The translations under genes were made by a program, and so were the position numbers. A stretch of DNA of 37,279 nt from a bacterium (lineage in GTDB: Bacteria > Chloroflexota > Dehalococcoidia > Tepidiformales > Tepidiformaceae): contig JAFKFP010000107.1 of assembly GCA_017308185.1 (NCBI GenBank), positions 1 to 37,279 on the forward strand, read 5' to 3'. The notes under the pieces were generated by a model. The model was not told the origin of the DNA and made no database searches. It saw nothing but the letters and a program-made list of their open reading frames with translations. This document shows, in pieces, positions 8,525 to 17,211 of the stretch. How positions within the stretch are numbered: the first letter of the stretch is position 1; every line of letters starts with the position of its first letter.

Positions 8525-9793
8525 TTAGTCAGCAGCCAGGCGGGCCGCCACAGCATCAAGTGCAACCTCGGCCTGTTCCCCGCCGTCGCGCAAGTCCTTC
8601 ACGATCGCCGCACCACGTGCCAACTCGTCATCGCCCAGGATCACCGCGAACGACGCACCGGACGCATTCGCGCTGCGCATCTGCGATTTCATCGAGCGCC
8701 CACTTTCGCCCACGATCGTCGCCCTGCCTACTCGCCGAAGCTGGCTTGCAAGCCTAAATGCTGCAGCCGGTCCGCCTTCGGCGCGGTGCACAATGAACAC
8801 TTCTGCGTGGGCCTCCGGCTGGAGTGTGGCCCCACGTTTCTGCATTTCAAGGATGATCCGCTCGATGCCGCTTCCAAACCCCATCCCTCCCGTTGGCGGG
8901 CCACCAAGGATCTCCATCAGCCCGTCGTACCGGCCGCCCCCACCGAGCGTACCCTGCGCCCGCTCATCGTCGGTCGGTACAATTTCGAAGACAGTACGGT
9001 TGTAGTAGTCCAGCCCGCGGACAAGCATCGGGTCAATGCGGTACGCGATGCCCGCCGACTCGAGTGCGGAACACACTATCGCGTGGTGCGCTGCGGCCGC
9101 GTCGCTGAGTTGATCCACCAGCTTCGGCGCATGCTCTTTGTACTCCAGGTCACGGTCGTCCTTGCTATCGAGCAGGCGCAGCGGGTTTCGCTCAAACCGC
9201 CGCTGGCTATCCTCGGAAAGCCTGGAAAGGTGAGGACGGTAGTAGTCCTTCAGCCGTTCGATGTAGGCTCGCCGCGGGCCGGGGTCGTCTATCGAGCCGA
9301 GCCGCACCTCGATTTCGCTCAGGTTCAGCCTCTGAAGGATCTCCCACAGCAGGGCGATGCACTCGGCGTCCACCAGCGCGTCGTACGAGCCGATCACCTC
9401 GCAGTCGATCTGCGTGTGCTGCCGGTAGCGCCCCTTCTGTGGCCGGTCATACCGAAACATCTGGTGCGTCGTGTATAGGCGAACCGGTTGCGGCCAACTC
9501 GCCATGCCATGCTCCAGGTAGGCTCGGCAAATGGCCGGCGTCCCTTCCGGCGTCAGCGCGAGCAGGTCCCCGCCACGGTCCTCAAAGGTGTACATCTCCT
9601 TTTCGACGATGTCTGTCGTGTCGCCGCTTCCCTTTTCGAAAACGGCTGCGTCTTCGAACACTGGCGTATCAATGCGCTGAAAACCGTGAAGCTTTGTGGT
9701 TTGTTTCGCGGCCGTCGTCACGGCAAGCCAGTAAGGCTGCGCATCCGGCAGCACATCCTGCGTGCCGCGAGGCGCCTGGAGTTTTATTGTCAT
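8525..9793 (-). CDS. hisS: Histidyl-tRNA synthetase
   Basis: Class II aminoacyl-tRNA synthetase charging tRNA-His. The 422-residue product opens MTIKLQAPRGTQDVLP and has class II motif 2 (RYDRPQKGRYRQHTQIDCEV), the histidine-specific loops LVRGLDYYNRTVFE and GGGGRYDGL, motif 3 (GMGFGSGIERI), and a C-terminal anticodon-binding domain. ATG 9793 is preferred over an upstream start at 9823 because family members start next to the PRGTQD motif. It diverges from rel. Confidence 0.95.
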   Translation of the reverse strand: MTIKLQAPRGTQDVLPDAQPYWLAVTTAAKQTTKLHGFQRIDTPVFEDAAVFEKGSGDTTDIVEKEMYTFEDRGGDLLALTPEGTPAICRAYLEHGMASWPQPVRLYTTHQMFRYDRPQKGRYRQHTQIDCEVIGSYDALVDAECIALLWEILQRLNLSEIEVRLGSIDDPGPRRAYIERLKDYYRPHLSRLSEDSQRRFERNPLRLLDSKDDRDLEYKEHAPKLVDQLSDAAAAHHAIVCSALESAGIAYRIDPMLVRGLDYYNRTVFEIVPTDDERAQGTLGGGGRYDGLMEILGGPPTGGMGFGSGIERIILEMQKRGATLQPEAHAEVFIVHRAEGGPAAAFRLASQLRRVGRATIVGESGRSMKSQMRSANASGASFAVILGDDELARGAAIVKDLRDGGEQAEVALDAVAARLAAD

Positions 9794-9836
9794 AATACGC
9801 CCAAGTGTGTGAGGTCTGTGCATGGTAGGATAGGAG

Positions 9837-12113
9837 ATGAGCCTTACTCATCATAGAGGTGTGCGTTTGCAGCTCCGCACCGCAGAGCCAGCTTCCGCCG
9901 GAGTGTCTATCGACTCCATAATCCAACGTGCTTCGGAATACCTCCCGGATGACCGGCTCCCGCTCATACGTGATGCATTCGCATTCGCCAACGAATGCCA
10001 CGCCGGTCAAACCCGTCGCACTGGCGATGCCTATATCACCCACCCCGTGGCCGTGACCGAACTCGTCGCGGGGCTCGAACTCGACCAGCATGCCATCGCG
10101 GCCGCCCTCCTCCACGACGTCCAGGAGGACTGTGGAATCCCCAACGAGCGTATCCGGGAACTCTTCGGCGACGACGTCGCCCGTCTTGTCGATGGCCTGA
10201 CCAAGCTCGACAAGCTACCGATTAAGTTCGCTCCCAGCGACATTGCCGCCCGTACCGGGGTGCAGGCCCAGAACCTCCGAAAAATGTTCCTCGCCATGGC
10301 GGAAGACATCCGCGTGGTCCTCATCAAGCTCTGCGACCGGCTGCACAACATGCGCACGCTCTGGGCATTTCCACCCGAAAAGCAGCGTCGCATCGCGCGC
10401 GAGACCATGGAGATCTTTGCGCCCCTGGCCAACCGCCTCGGCGTGTGGCAGATCAAGTGGGAACTTGAGGACCTTGCCTTCCGTTATCTCGAACCCGAGC
10501 GCTATCGCGAGATCGCGGAGCTGCTCGCCTCGAAGCGGGCGGTGCGCGAGAAGCAGGTCGCCGAGGCCATCGATGTGCTCAATGAACACCTGGCCAGCCA
10601 TGGCATCCATGCCGAAATCACTGGCCGCGCCAAGCACATCTACAGCATCTACCAGAAGCTGCAGCGCTACGCGGCGCAGTCTAAGTCCTTCGACCAGATC
10701 TATGACCTCCTCGCTGTCCGCGTGTTCGTCGATCGCGTGGAGGATTGCTACGCCGCGCTCGGTATCGTGCATGCCCTCTGGCGCCCCATCCAGGGGCAGT
10801 TCGATGACTACATCGGCAACCCGAAAGACAGCATGTACCAGTCGCTGCACACGACGGTGATGGCGATCGGGCAGCAGCCTCTCGAGATCCAGATCCGTAC
10901 GCACGAGATGCACCGTGTCGCGGAATACGGCATCGCCGCCCACTGGCGCTACAAAGAAGGCGGCAAGCAGGGGAAGGACGAAGAGCGCATCGCCTGGCTC
11001 CGGCAGTTGCTCGATTGGCAACGCGACCTCGCCGGGGCCGAGGAGTTTGTGGAGAGCGTCAAGACCGACATCTTCCACGACCAGGTCTTCGTCTACACCC
11101 CGAAGGGAGAGGTCCTGGACCTGCCGGCAGGCGCGACTCCCCTCGATTTCGCCTATCGCATCCACACCGACCTCGGCCACCAGACCGTCGGCGCCAAAGT
11201 CAACGGCCGCATGGTCGCGCTCAACTCCACCCTGAGTAACGGTGACATTGTCGAGGTCATGCGGAGCCGGGGGAGCAAAGGGCCTTCGCGCGACTGGCTT
11301 AATTCGAACCTGGGGTACGTCCGCACCAGTCATTCCAAAGAGAAAATCCGGCAGTGGTTCCGGAAGCAGCAGCGTGCCGAGAACATCGAGCGTGGCCGCG
11401 AACTCCTCGACAAAGAGATGCGCCGCCTCGGCGTCGATGTGTCCGAACACCAGGAACAGATGATTTCGATGTTTGGGTTCACCAACGCGGATGATTTTCT
11501 CGCGGCGCTGGGCTATGGCGGCGTCAGCACCATTTCAATCGCACGCCGCATGGGGGCTCTCTTGCAGGAGGAAGAGCCCGAACCGGAACTTCCTCCACTC
11601 CCGGCCAAGCAGCCGCCGGCGCCACTCGGTAGCCCCGGGCTGCGCGTTCTCGGCGTCGGCAACTTGCTTACCACAATGGCGCGCTGCTGCAATCCCGTAC
11701 CGGGGGACCAGATCGTGGGCTATGTCACGCGCACGCGTGGAGTCACGGTCCATCGTGCCGATTGCCATAACATCCTCAACGAAGACGAACGCGAGCGTAT
11801 TGTGGAAGTCGAGTGGGGTACCGTTTCTAAGCTCTACCCCGTGTCGATCGATATCGAAGCATGGGACCGTGTCGGACTCTTGCGCGATGTCACGACCGTG
11901 GTTACCGAGGACAAGGTCAACATGGTTGGTGTGCGCACCACCGAAAACAACGACGGCTCGGTGCGCATTCAGGCTACCCTTGAGACCACCGGCATCGAAC
12001 AGCTCTCACGCCTGCTTTCGCGCATCGAAATCATCCGCGGCGTGCGCTCCGTCGAGCGCCGTATCGACCACAAGCGTGGCCGTACCGTTGAGACACCGAT
12101 GCTGCGTGGCTGA
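9837..12113 (+). CDS. rel: Bifunctional (p)ppGpp synthetase/hydrolase, RelA/SpoT family
   Basis: A full-length 758-residue Rel protein that makes and degrades the stringent-response alarmone (p)ppGpp. Domains in order: HD hydrolase (about residues 50-200) with HAGQTRRTGDAYITHP and intact LLHDVQEDC; synthetase (about 250-370) with GRAKHIYSIYQKL and YQSLHTTV; TGS (about 420-480, VFVYTPKGEVLDLPAG); a conserved cysteine domain with MARCCNPVPGD and HRADC; and a C-terminal ACT domain. The charge motif ahead of the synthetase active site reads QFDD, unlike RFKD of typical bifunctional enzymes and close to EFDD of RelA. ATG 9837 is preceded by AGGA. Confidence 0.94.
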   Translation: MSLTHHRGVRLQLRTAEPASAGVSIDSIIQRASEYLPDDRLPLIRDAFAFANECHAGQTRRTGDAYITHPVAVTELVAGLELDQHAIAAALLHDVQEDCGIPNERIRELFGDDVARLVDGLTKLDKLPIKFAPSDIAARTGVQAQNLRKMFLAMAEDIRVVLIKLCDRLHNMRTLWAFPPEKQRRIARETMEIFAPLANRLGVWQIKWELEDLAFRYLEPERYREIAELLASKRAVREKQVAEAIDVLNEHLASHGIHAEITGRAKHIYSIYQKLQRYAAQSKSFDQIYDLLAVRVFVDRVEDCYAALGIVHALWRPIQGQFDDYIGNPKDSMYQSLHTTVMAIGQQPLEIQIRTHEMHRVAEYGIAAHWRYKEGGKQGKDEERIAWLRQLLDWQRDLAGAEEFVESVKTDIFHDQVFVYTPKGEVLDLPAGATPLDFAYRIHTDLGHQTVGAKVNGRMVALNSTLSNGDIVEVMRSRGSKGPSRDWLNSNLGYVRTSHSKEKIRQWFRKQQRAENIERGRELLDKEMRRLGVDVSEHQEQMISMFGFTNADDFLAALGYGGVSTISIARRMGALLQEEEPEPELPPLPAKQPPAPLGSPGLRVLGVGNLLTTMARCCNPVPGDQIVGYVTRTRGVTVHRADCHNILNEDERERIVEVEWGTVSKLYPVSIDIEAWDRVGLLRDVTTVVTEDKVNMVGVRTTENNDGSVRIQATLETTGIEQLSRLLSRIEIIRGVRSVERRIDHKRGRTVETPMLRG

Positions 12114-12118
12114 CGCTC

Positions 12119-12337
12119 TCATCCCCGCAACATGACTCCTCGCCGGTGTGGCGCCGCGCGCCGTGCCGTGAGGGAATGAGTACGACGCCTGGCCGCTCGA
12201 GGCGCTCGTCCATGGTTCGGCGCGCCCACTGACGGCTGCCGGTGCATGTACGTGTCGACAGCAATGCCCCCGATGATGCTGACGGTCGAGCCAATGAGGA
12301 GCACGTCGAAGAGAATCGTGACGAGTGGGTGGATCAT
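12119..12337 (-). CDS. Small single-pass membrane protein (hypothetical)
   Basis: A 72-residue open frame starting MIHPLVTILFDVLL with one hydrophobic helix of about 22 residues (LVTILFDVLLIGSTVSIIGGIAV) followed by a basic, low-complexity tail rich in Arg and His. No family recognised and the ribosome-binding site is weak. Support comes from a well-formed promoter with a perfect TTGACA about 54 bases upstream. The neighbours are rel (convergent) and the yifB remnant. It could be spurious. Confidence 0.45.
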   Translation of the reverse strand: MIHPLVTILFDVLLIGSTVSIIGGIAVDTYMHRQPSVGAPNHGRAPRAARRRTHSLTARRAAPHRRGVMLRG

Positions 12338-12366
12338 GGCAGCACATCCGTTCTGTAGTGCACCCC

Positions 12367-12408
12367 ACGCTAGCCGTACGCATGTTCTGGTGTCAAGACA
12401 AATGTTCT
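12367..12408 (-). promoter_or_regulatory. Predicted promoter with two direct AGAACAT repeats
   Basis: Reading the minus strand, a perfect -35 TTGACA (12396-12391) is followed after 18 bases by TAGCGT (12372-12367) as a moderate -10. The heptamer AGAACAT occurs at 12408-12402 and again at 12388-12382, exactly 20 bp apart (two helical turns), on either side of the -35. That spacing suits a repressor or activator binding one face of the DNA. The predicted transcript would lead into the small membrane protein starting at 12337. Confidence 0.5.
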
Positions 12409-12501
12409 AAACGCGACAGCTACTGACGCCAATGCCGACGGACCGCGACACGAAGCACAGTGGACTCCGCCACTGGTACCCTGAGGTCCCTCAGGCCCGC
12501 G

Positions 12502-12981
12502 CTACTCGACGCGGCGGCGGTACTGGAGCGCCTCGCCAAGATGCGCCGTCTCGATAATGTCGCTCTCGGCGAGGTCCGCAATTGTCCGGGCGACCTTGAG
12601 GATGCGGTGGAACGATCGCGCCGAGAGGTCGAGCCGTTCGACGGCGACTCGTAGCACTCCCGCTGCATCGTCGGCGAGCTGTGTCTGGGCGAACGCCCGC
12701 ACTTCCGTTGGCGACATATGAGCGTTCAACGTCGTCGGCGAGGCGAGGCCCGCGAACCGCGCATGTTGGACCGCCCGCGTGCGAGCGATGCGTGCCCGCA
12801 CGTCCGCGGAAGGTTCGCCGCGGCCTGCCGCAGCCAGCTTTTCGTACGGCACCCGCGGCACGTCCACAAAGAGGTCGATGCGGTCGAGCAACGGCCCCGA
12901 CAGCCTCCGCTGATAGCGCGAGATCGCCTGCGGGGAGCAGACACAGTCATGGCCCGGGTCGCCAAGGTGCCCACACGGACA
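12502..12981 (-). pseudogene. yifB: YifB/ComM-type Mg-chelatase-like ATPase, C-terminal fragment
   Basis: The minus strand encodes about 160 residues that match the C-terminal third of YifB/ComM (full length about 500): CPCGHLGDP, CSPQAISRYQRRLSGPLLDRIDLFVDVPRV, NAHMSPTEVR, and the terminal SARSFHRILKVARTIADLAESD helix region. Homology stops abruptly at about 12981, in the middle of the expected NPCPCG motif; the preceding residues (FHLHG) are unrelated. The N-terminal two thirds with the Walker A motif are absent and not found elsewhere in the window. ComM is a helicase used in natural transformation. The fragment is unlikely to be functional and marks the left edge of the accessory DNA. Confidence 0.85.
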
Positions 12982-13036
12982 ACCGTGTAGGTGAAATCTC
13001 AACCGGAGCAAACACTGTCTGCCGGGTGCTTGAGAA

Positions 13037-13999
13037 GTGAGCGAACTCCGACGCCACACGCGTCACGTCCCGTGTCCGGTGTGCGGTGGCGGGTCCGACC
13101 TGCCGCACGGCAAGGGTATCCGGTGCGCCGGGTTCAGCCTGGATGCAGTCGCGTACTGCACACGCGAAGAGCGCGCGGGCGGCCTCGAACTGGACATGCG
13201 CGAGAGCCCGCCGGCGTACAAGCATCTGCTTTATGGCGAATGCCGATGCGGCAGGCGCCACGGGACAGACCGTCGGCCCGCGCCGATTGCGCACGCGGCG
13301 ACCGCTTCGGGCCCAACGCCTGACCGGCTTGACGTCGAGGAGCGCCACACCATCTATAGCGCTGCGCTGGCGCTTCTGGATGTGCGCCGCGGAACACATG
13401 ACGACCTGCGACGCCGGGGCCTCGGTGACGAGACCATCGCCGATGTGGGCTATCGTTCGATCCCGCTCAAGGGGAACGCCCAGACGGCATTGATGGCCGC
13501 GATGCGCGAGCGGTTCGGAGATTCCACGCTGTTGCGATGCCCGGGCTTCCATGACAAGAACGGCCGCCTGACCTTTGCCTGTGCAGTTGGGAAGCGCGAC
13601 GGCTACGTGGTGCCCTACCGCGACGAGCGGGGCCGGGTGACCGGGTTTCAGGTGCGGCTTTTCGTCGGTGGGTATCAGACGCCGGCAGGTACGAAGGTGG
13701 CGGAGATCTATCACGTTGCGCGAAGCGGACGCGAGACAGGCGACCTGTATCTCACGGAGGGCGGGCTAAAGAGCCAGGTTGCCTCCAGCGTCGGTGGCAT
13801 CTGGTGCATGGGCATCCCGGGCCAGGCGCTCCAGGGCGCGCATATCGAGGTGATTCGGCGGCTCGAACCGAGGCGAGTAATCGTCGCGTTCGACCAGGAG
13901 CCGAACGACCAGACCAGGCAGGTAACGCTGCGCTGCTGTGACCTGCTGTGGGACGCGGGGCTGCCCGTGTACTCCTCGAAGTGGGAGGGGGTGCTGTGA
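13037..13999 (+). CDS. Primase-like protein with N-terminal zinc finger and TOPRIM-type (DUF3854-like) domain
   Basis: A 320-residue protein beginning at GTG 13037. The N-terminus has zinc-ligand pairs (CPVCGGG near 13, then CRCG near 70) as in phage and plasmid primases. The C-terminal half has TOPRIM-like features: LTEGGLKSQVASSVGG with the catalytic-type glutamate and VIVAFDQEPND with the metal-binding aspartate. Such proteins prime or process DNA for element replication. The TGA (13997-13999) overlaps the ATG of the helicase gene, giving a tightly coupled primase-helicase pair. It starts about 55 bases after the yifB break. Confidence 0.75.
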   Translation: MSELRRHTRHVPCPVCGGGSDLPHGKGIRCAGFSLDAVAYCTREERAGGLELDMRESPPAYKHLLYGECRCGRRHGTDRRPAPIAHAATASGPTPDRLDVEERHTIYSAALALLDVRRGTHDDLRRRGLGDETIADVGYRSIPLKGNAQTALMAAMRERFGDSTLLRCPGFHDKNGRLTFACAVGKRDGYVVPYRDERGRVTGFQVRLFVGGYQTPAGTKVAEIYHVARSGRETGDLYLTEGGLKSQVASSVGGIWCMGIPGQALQGAHIEVIRRLEPRRVIVAFDQEPNDQTRQVTLRCCDLLWDAGLPVYSSKWEGVL

Positions 14000-16464
14000 T
14001 GGGCTACAAGGGACTCGACGAATTGTTGGAGGCGGGCCGGCGTCCGAGGAACCGGGCCTACCACCGGGTGCCTCGGGATTTCGGGCGCCGCCGCGTCCCG
14101 TACGGCGTCGGTTCTGTGGGGCGGGTGGATGGCGGGACCACTCTTTCGGAGGCGCGCGAAAAGACCGGGCGGACGATACGGCGATTCATCCGCAGCCGCG
14201 GACGCGGTGCACAGGCGCTGCTCGTCAAGAGCGCGGCAGGGGCAGGGAAGACGACCGCCGTGGCAAACGCGCTGCGGGACGACCCGTGCGATGCCCGCAT
14301 CCTCGTAGGGACGACAAGACTTGCTCGCGAGCTCGTGCGTGAGAACCCGCACTATCGCCTGATAGAGGGGCGAAACCGCCAGAACTGCGGCCGATACGAC
14401 ATCGTGAAGGAGCTGGGCGACCGAGGCTATCCGGTCGAGCGGTTTGCCTGCATCGTCGGCGGGGAGCCGCTGTGCCCGTTGTTTGAATACTGTCTGTACT
14501 ACGCGCAGTTCGAACAGCCAGGCACCTGGGTCGCCGCGACGGAGCAGCTCTTCAATTCCCACTACCTCGAGACCGGCGAACTGATCGTGCTCGACGACGC
14601 GGACCTGCCACGCGCGCTGGTCGAGCGGCACGAACTCGACGGAGCAACACTGGCCGCCAGCGCTGAGCAGCTCCAGTCACTCAAAGCATCGGAGCGGGAT
14701 GCCGTCCAGACTGCGCTGCGGCTCGTCGAACACGCCCTCATCGACGCCCCGGAGCAATCGTTGCTGGGCGCGGCAGCATGGGACCACCTGGCTGCGGTTG
14801 CACACCGCAACGGCTATGACCTGCCGGACGTGGTCGAACGCCTCCCCAAACCTGGCGTCCTTCCATCGCCCACGGCGGATGAGGCGTACCTGACCGTGGA
14901 GGCGATCGAGCGCGTACCGCCGGCCGGTGTTGGCAAATTGCTCGCGGCACTCAAGGCAGAGCTGGCTGCCTTCCTTGCGGGCGAGGACTTCAATTCGTGG
15001 CTGAAGATCACGCGCGACCGCATCACCGTCGCTACGTTGCGCCAGCACACCCGCAGCCGCAAGGGCGTCGTGTATGCCGCTGAATTGCCCATGCTGATCC
15101 TGGACGCCACACCCGTCCGCTCGCTCGTTGACCACGTCACGCGTTCGCATACGCGGCTGTTAGATGTCGAAGCGCCGATCTCGTTGCCGGAGAACGTGAG
15201 AGTGGTGCAGTACGCCACGCAAACGAACGGCTACCTGCAAATGGCAGACGAACATAATGTCGCGCGGCTCGTTGCCCAGATTCAACGCGACCGCCAGTCC
15301 CATCCCGTGGCGCGGCCGGAGGACGAAGCGGTCGTGTGCTACAAGCGTACGTCCGCCGCGATAGTTGGCGCGGGCTTTGCTCCCGACCGGGTCCTCACCT
15401 ACGGCGCGCTGCGCGGGACCAATGCACTCCAGGATGTCACTCAGCTCTACGTAGTCGGCCGCCCGTTCCCGGCGCCCGACGACCTCGTCTACCTGGCGCA
15501 GGTGATCCACCACGGAGAGGGCGCGATCAGCGAGCAGCTGGTCTTGACGCCGCTGGCGTACGGCGGTCAGGCGGTGGCCGTCGATGTCGTCGATTACGAG
15601 GACCCGCGCGTATCCGAACTGCTCCATGCACGCCGCGAAGATGAACTGGTGCAGGTCATCCACCGCGCGCGCCTCCACACGCTCGCGACGCAGTCCAGCA
15701 TCGGCGGCAACGAGGGCCGAATGGGCGTCCGCCTAGTGCTGCTCACCAGCCAGCCGATACCCGGGCTGCGCGTGGACGAGCTACATCTGCCGGAGGGCGA
15801 CGGAATGGACCTCAACGACCAACGGAAGCGCGAGGCGGCAGAGCGCATACGCAGGGCACGCCAGGAATTGGTTGACGAGGGAAGCGCGCTCACCATTCGC
15901 GGGATCTCGGCACGGGCGGGGTCGAACCGCCAGACCGTGCGGAAGGTGCTGGATGACGCTCTGGGGAACATGGTTCAGACCCCTAAAGGCGGCGAGCCGG
16001 AAACGCAGCTCCCGGGCTCGGGAGCTCAAGGCCTGGGGACACCGGTTCACACCCTTACAGATAAGACTGATAAGGGTGTGAACCACGTTCCCCAGGCGGA
16101 TCGAATAGCTGCGGCGCAGCCCGCATTCGTCGTCGTCGTCCGGACTGAAGCGTTTCGTCGCTGTCCGGCATGCAACAGCCGACCCGCGCGGCCTGAACAT
16201 CTCTGTTTCCGATGCGAGCCTGATGCATACCGCGCAGGCCGTATGTCTGCTGAAGAGGCGGCAACGTCGGTCGCCACCTGGCAGGCGGTACGCGAGTGGG
16301 CGGCATCGAATCAGGCGGCCGACGACCGTTGCGTCTGTGAAGGCTGTCGCGCCTGCGGCGGCCACATCGGCCGCCCTTGCGGCCAGGCCGGGTTGAGCAG
16401 CATCGGCCGCACGGCCAGGCGCTGTACGTGGTGTCTTGAACAAACCCAGGAGGGTGTTGCATGA
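13999..16464 (+). CDS. Large replication-type helicase/ATPase with zinc-binding C-terminus
   Basis: An 821-residue protein starting at ATG 13999. It has Walker A (VKSAAGAGKTT near residue 75), a Walker B-like LIVLDDADLPR near 195, and a later LDATPVR motif typical of superfamily 1/2 helicases. Four cysteines between A and B (NCGRY, ACIV, and CPLFEYC with its preceding context) resemble the Fe-S or zinc cluster of Rad3/DinG-like enzymes. A helix-turn-helix (TIRGISARAGSNRQTVRKVLDD) near 640 and several CxxC pairs in the last 120 residues suggest DNA or protein contacts. Probably unwinds DNA during replication of the element with the upstream primase. ATGA overlap with the next gene. Confidence 0.7.
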   Translation: MGYKGLDELLEAGRRPRNRAYHRVPRDFGRRRVPYGVGSVGRVDGGTTLSEAREKTGRTIRRFIRSRGRGAQALLVKSAAGAGKTTAVANALRDDPCDARILVGTTRLARELVRENPHYRLIEGRNRQNCGRYDIVKELGDRGYPVERFACIVGGEPLCPLFEYCLYYAQFEQPGTWVAATEQLFNSHYLETGELIVLDDADLPRALVERHELDGATLAASAEQLQSLKASERDAVQTALRLVEHALIDAPEQSLLGAAAWDHLAAVAHRNGYDLPDVVERLPKPGVLPSPTADEAYLTVEAIERVPPAGVGKLLAALKAELAAFLAGEDFNSWLKITRDRITVATLRQHTRSRKGVVYAAELPMLILDATPVRSLVDHVTRSHTRLLDVEAPISLPENVRVVQYATQTNGYLQMADEHNVARLVAQIQRDRQSHPVARPEDEAVVCYKRTSAAIVGAGFAPDRVLTYGALRGTNALQDVTQLYVVGRPFPAPDDLVYLAQVIHHGEGAISEQLVLTPLAYGGQAVAVDVVDYEDPRVSELLHARREDELVQVIHRARLHTLATQSSIGGNEGRMGVRLVLLTSQPIPGLRVDELHLPEGDGMDLNDQRKREAAERIRRARQELVDEGSALTIRGISARAGSNRQTVRKVLDDALGNMVQTPKGGEPETQLPGSGAQGLGTPVHTLTDKTDKGVNHVPQADRIAAAQPAFVVVVRTEAFRRCPACNSRPARPEHLCFRCEPDAYRAGRMSAEEAATSVATWQAVREWAASNQAADDRCVCEGCRACGGHIGRPCGQAGLSSIGRTARRCTWCLEQTQEGVA

Positions 16465-16589
16465 ACGGGTTCGCCGCCGTTCGGTGTCCGCGCTGTAACC
16501 GGCTGGCATGTGAGGCCATGCCAGGTTCGCACGTGCGGGTCAAGTGTGTCCGATGCGGGCATCTCTACCAGCATGCTGTTGGGCCGTAG
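16461..16589 (+). CDS. Com-like small zinc ribbon protein
   Basis: A 42-residue protein, short but well supported: AGGAGG (16448-16453) lies 7 bases before the ATG, which overlaps the helicase stop (ATGA). It has two CxxC pairs, VRCPRCNRLACEA and VKCVRCGHLYQ, spaced as in the phage Mu Com family (zinc-ribbon proteins; Mu Com activates translation of the DNA-modification gene mom by binding its mRNA). The match is by eye on cysteine spacing and the RCPRCN..L pattern. Role inferred: RNA- or DNA-binding regulator. No mom-like gene is recognised immediately downstream. Confidence 0.7.
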   Translation: MNGFAAVRCPRCNRLACEAMPGSHVRVKCVRCGHLYQHAVGP

Positions 16590-16611
16590 GGTCCGATGAG
16601 GAAGGATCAAC

Positions 16612-16890
16612 GTGGACAACGATTTCTTCCAGATGATGTGGGATCGGACAGCCCAGGTTGTTGAGGAGGTGCTCATTGCCTGGGGGCATGTTGAATCGAT
16701 GACGCCGCTCGAAGTGGCACGCCGCGTTCTGCTGGGTGAACTTGAGACGCTGGCATTCGTCATGGATGTCGAAGACCGCTTCCCCGAGCATCTGTGTCCA
16801 CTCGACGACTTCCATCTCTGGATGCTCTTACAGGCCTTCATCAAGGAAACCAGCGTCGGCGCCCCGCATTCCACCGACACGATGAGTTGA
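16612..16890 (+). CDS. Hypothetical small acidic protein
   Basis: A 92-residue protein starting at GTG 16612, preceded by AGGAAGG (16600-16606). It is predicted mostly helical and acidic, with DFFQMMWDRTAQVVEEVLIAWG at the start and LEVARRVLLGELETLAFVMDVEDRF in the middle. No cysteine cluster, membrane segment or recognised motif. It is the last gene of the primase-helicase-Com run, 22 bases after the Com-like gene, so it is probably co-transcribed. Confidence 0.65.
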   Translation: MDNDFFQMMWDRTAQVVEEVLIAWGHVESMTPLEVARRVLLGELETLAFVMDVEDRFPEHLCPLDDFHLWMLLQAFIKETSVGAPHSTDTMS

Positions 16891-16999
16891 TCGTGCGGGC
16901 ATGGTGATCGCGCGCACACGGGTTGCGTCCCGCGCAACCGGCACCATACTCAAGCCTGCACGAATAGCATAGACTCAGCACCTTACGGGAGACTTCTCA

Positions 17000-17191
17000 G
17001 TGACCGGTACTGAAATGAAAGAACGACGCCAAGCATTGGCAATGACGACGAAGGATCTGGCCGATCGGGTGGGCGAACCCGAATCGCTTATCATCGCTAA
17101 CGAAGACCACGTTGGGGTAATGCAAGGAGGCTTGGCGCAAAGGGTAGACGCCATACTCAGCTCATTGGAAGAGGCTCGGAACAAACCCTAG
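17000..17191 (+). CDS. Small XRE-like helix-turn-helix protein
   Basis: A 63-residue protein starting at GTG 17000 after GGGAG. The segment MKERRQALAMTTKDLADRVGEPESLIIANED follows the XRE/Cro helix-turn-helix pattern (RRxxLxMTxxxLAxxVG), but the recognition helix and last helices are short and atypical. Probably a DNA-binding regulator of the element. It stands alone between the replication module and the next unknown gene. Confidence 0.6.
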   Translation: MTGTEMKERRQALAMTTKDLADRVGEPESLIIANEDHVGVMQGGLAQRVDAILSSLEEARNKP

Positions 17192-17211
17192 ATCGATGGT
17201 GCGATGACGAG

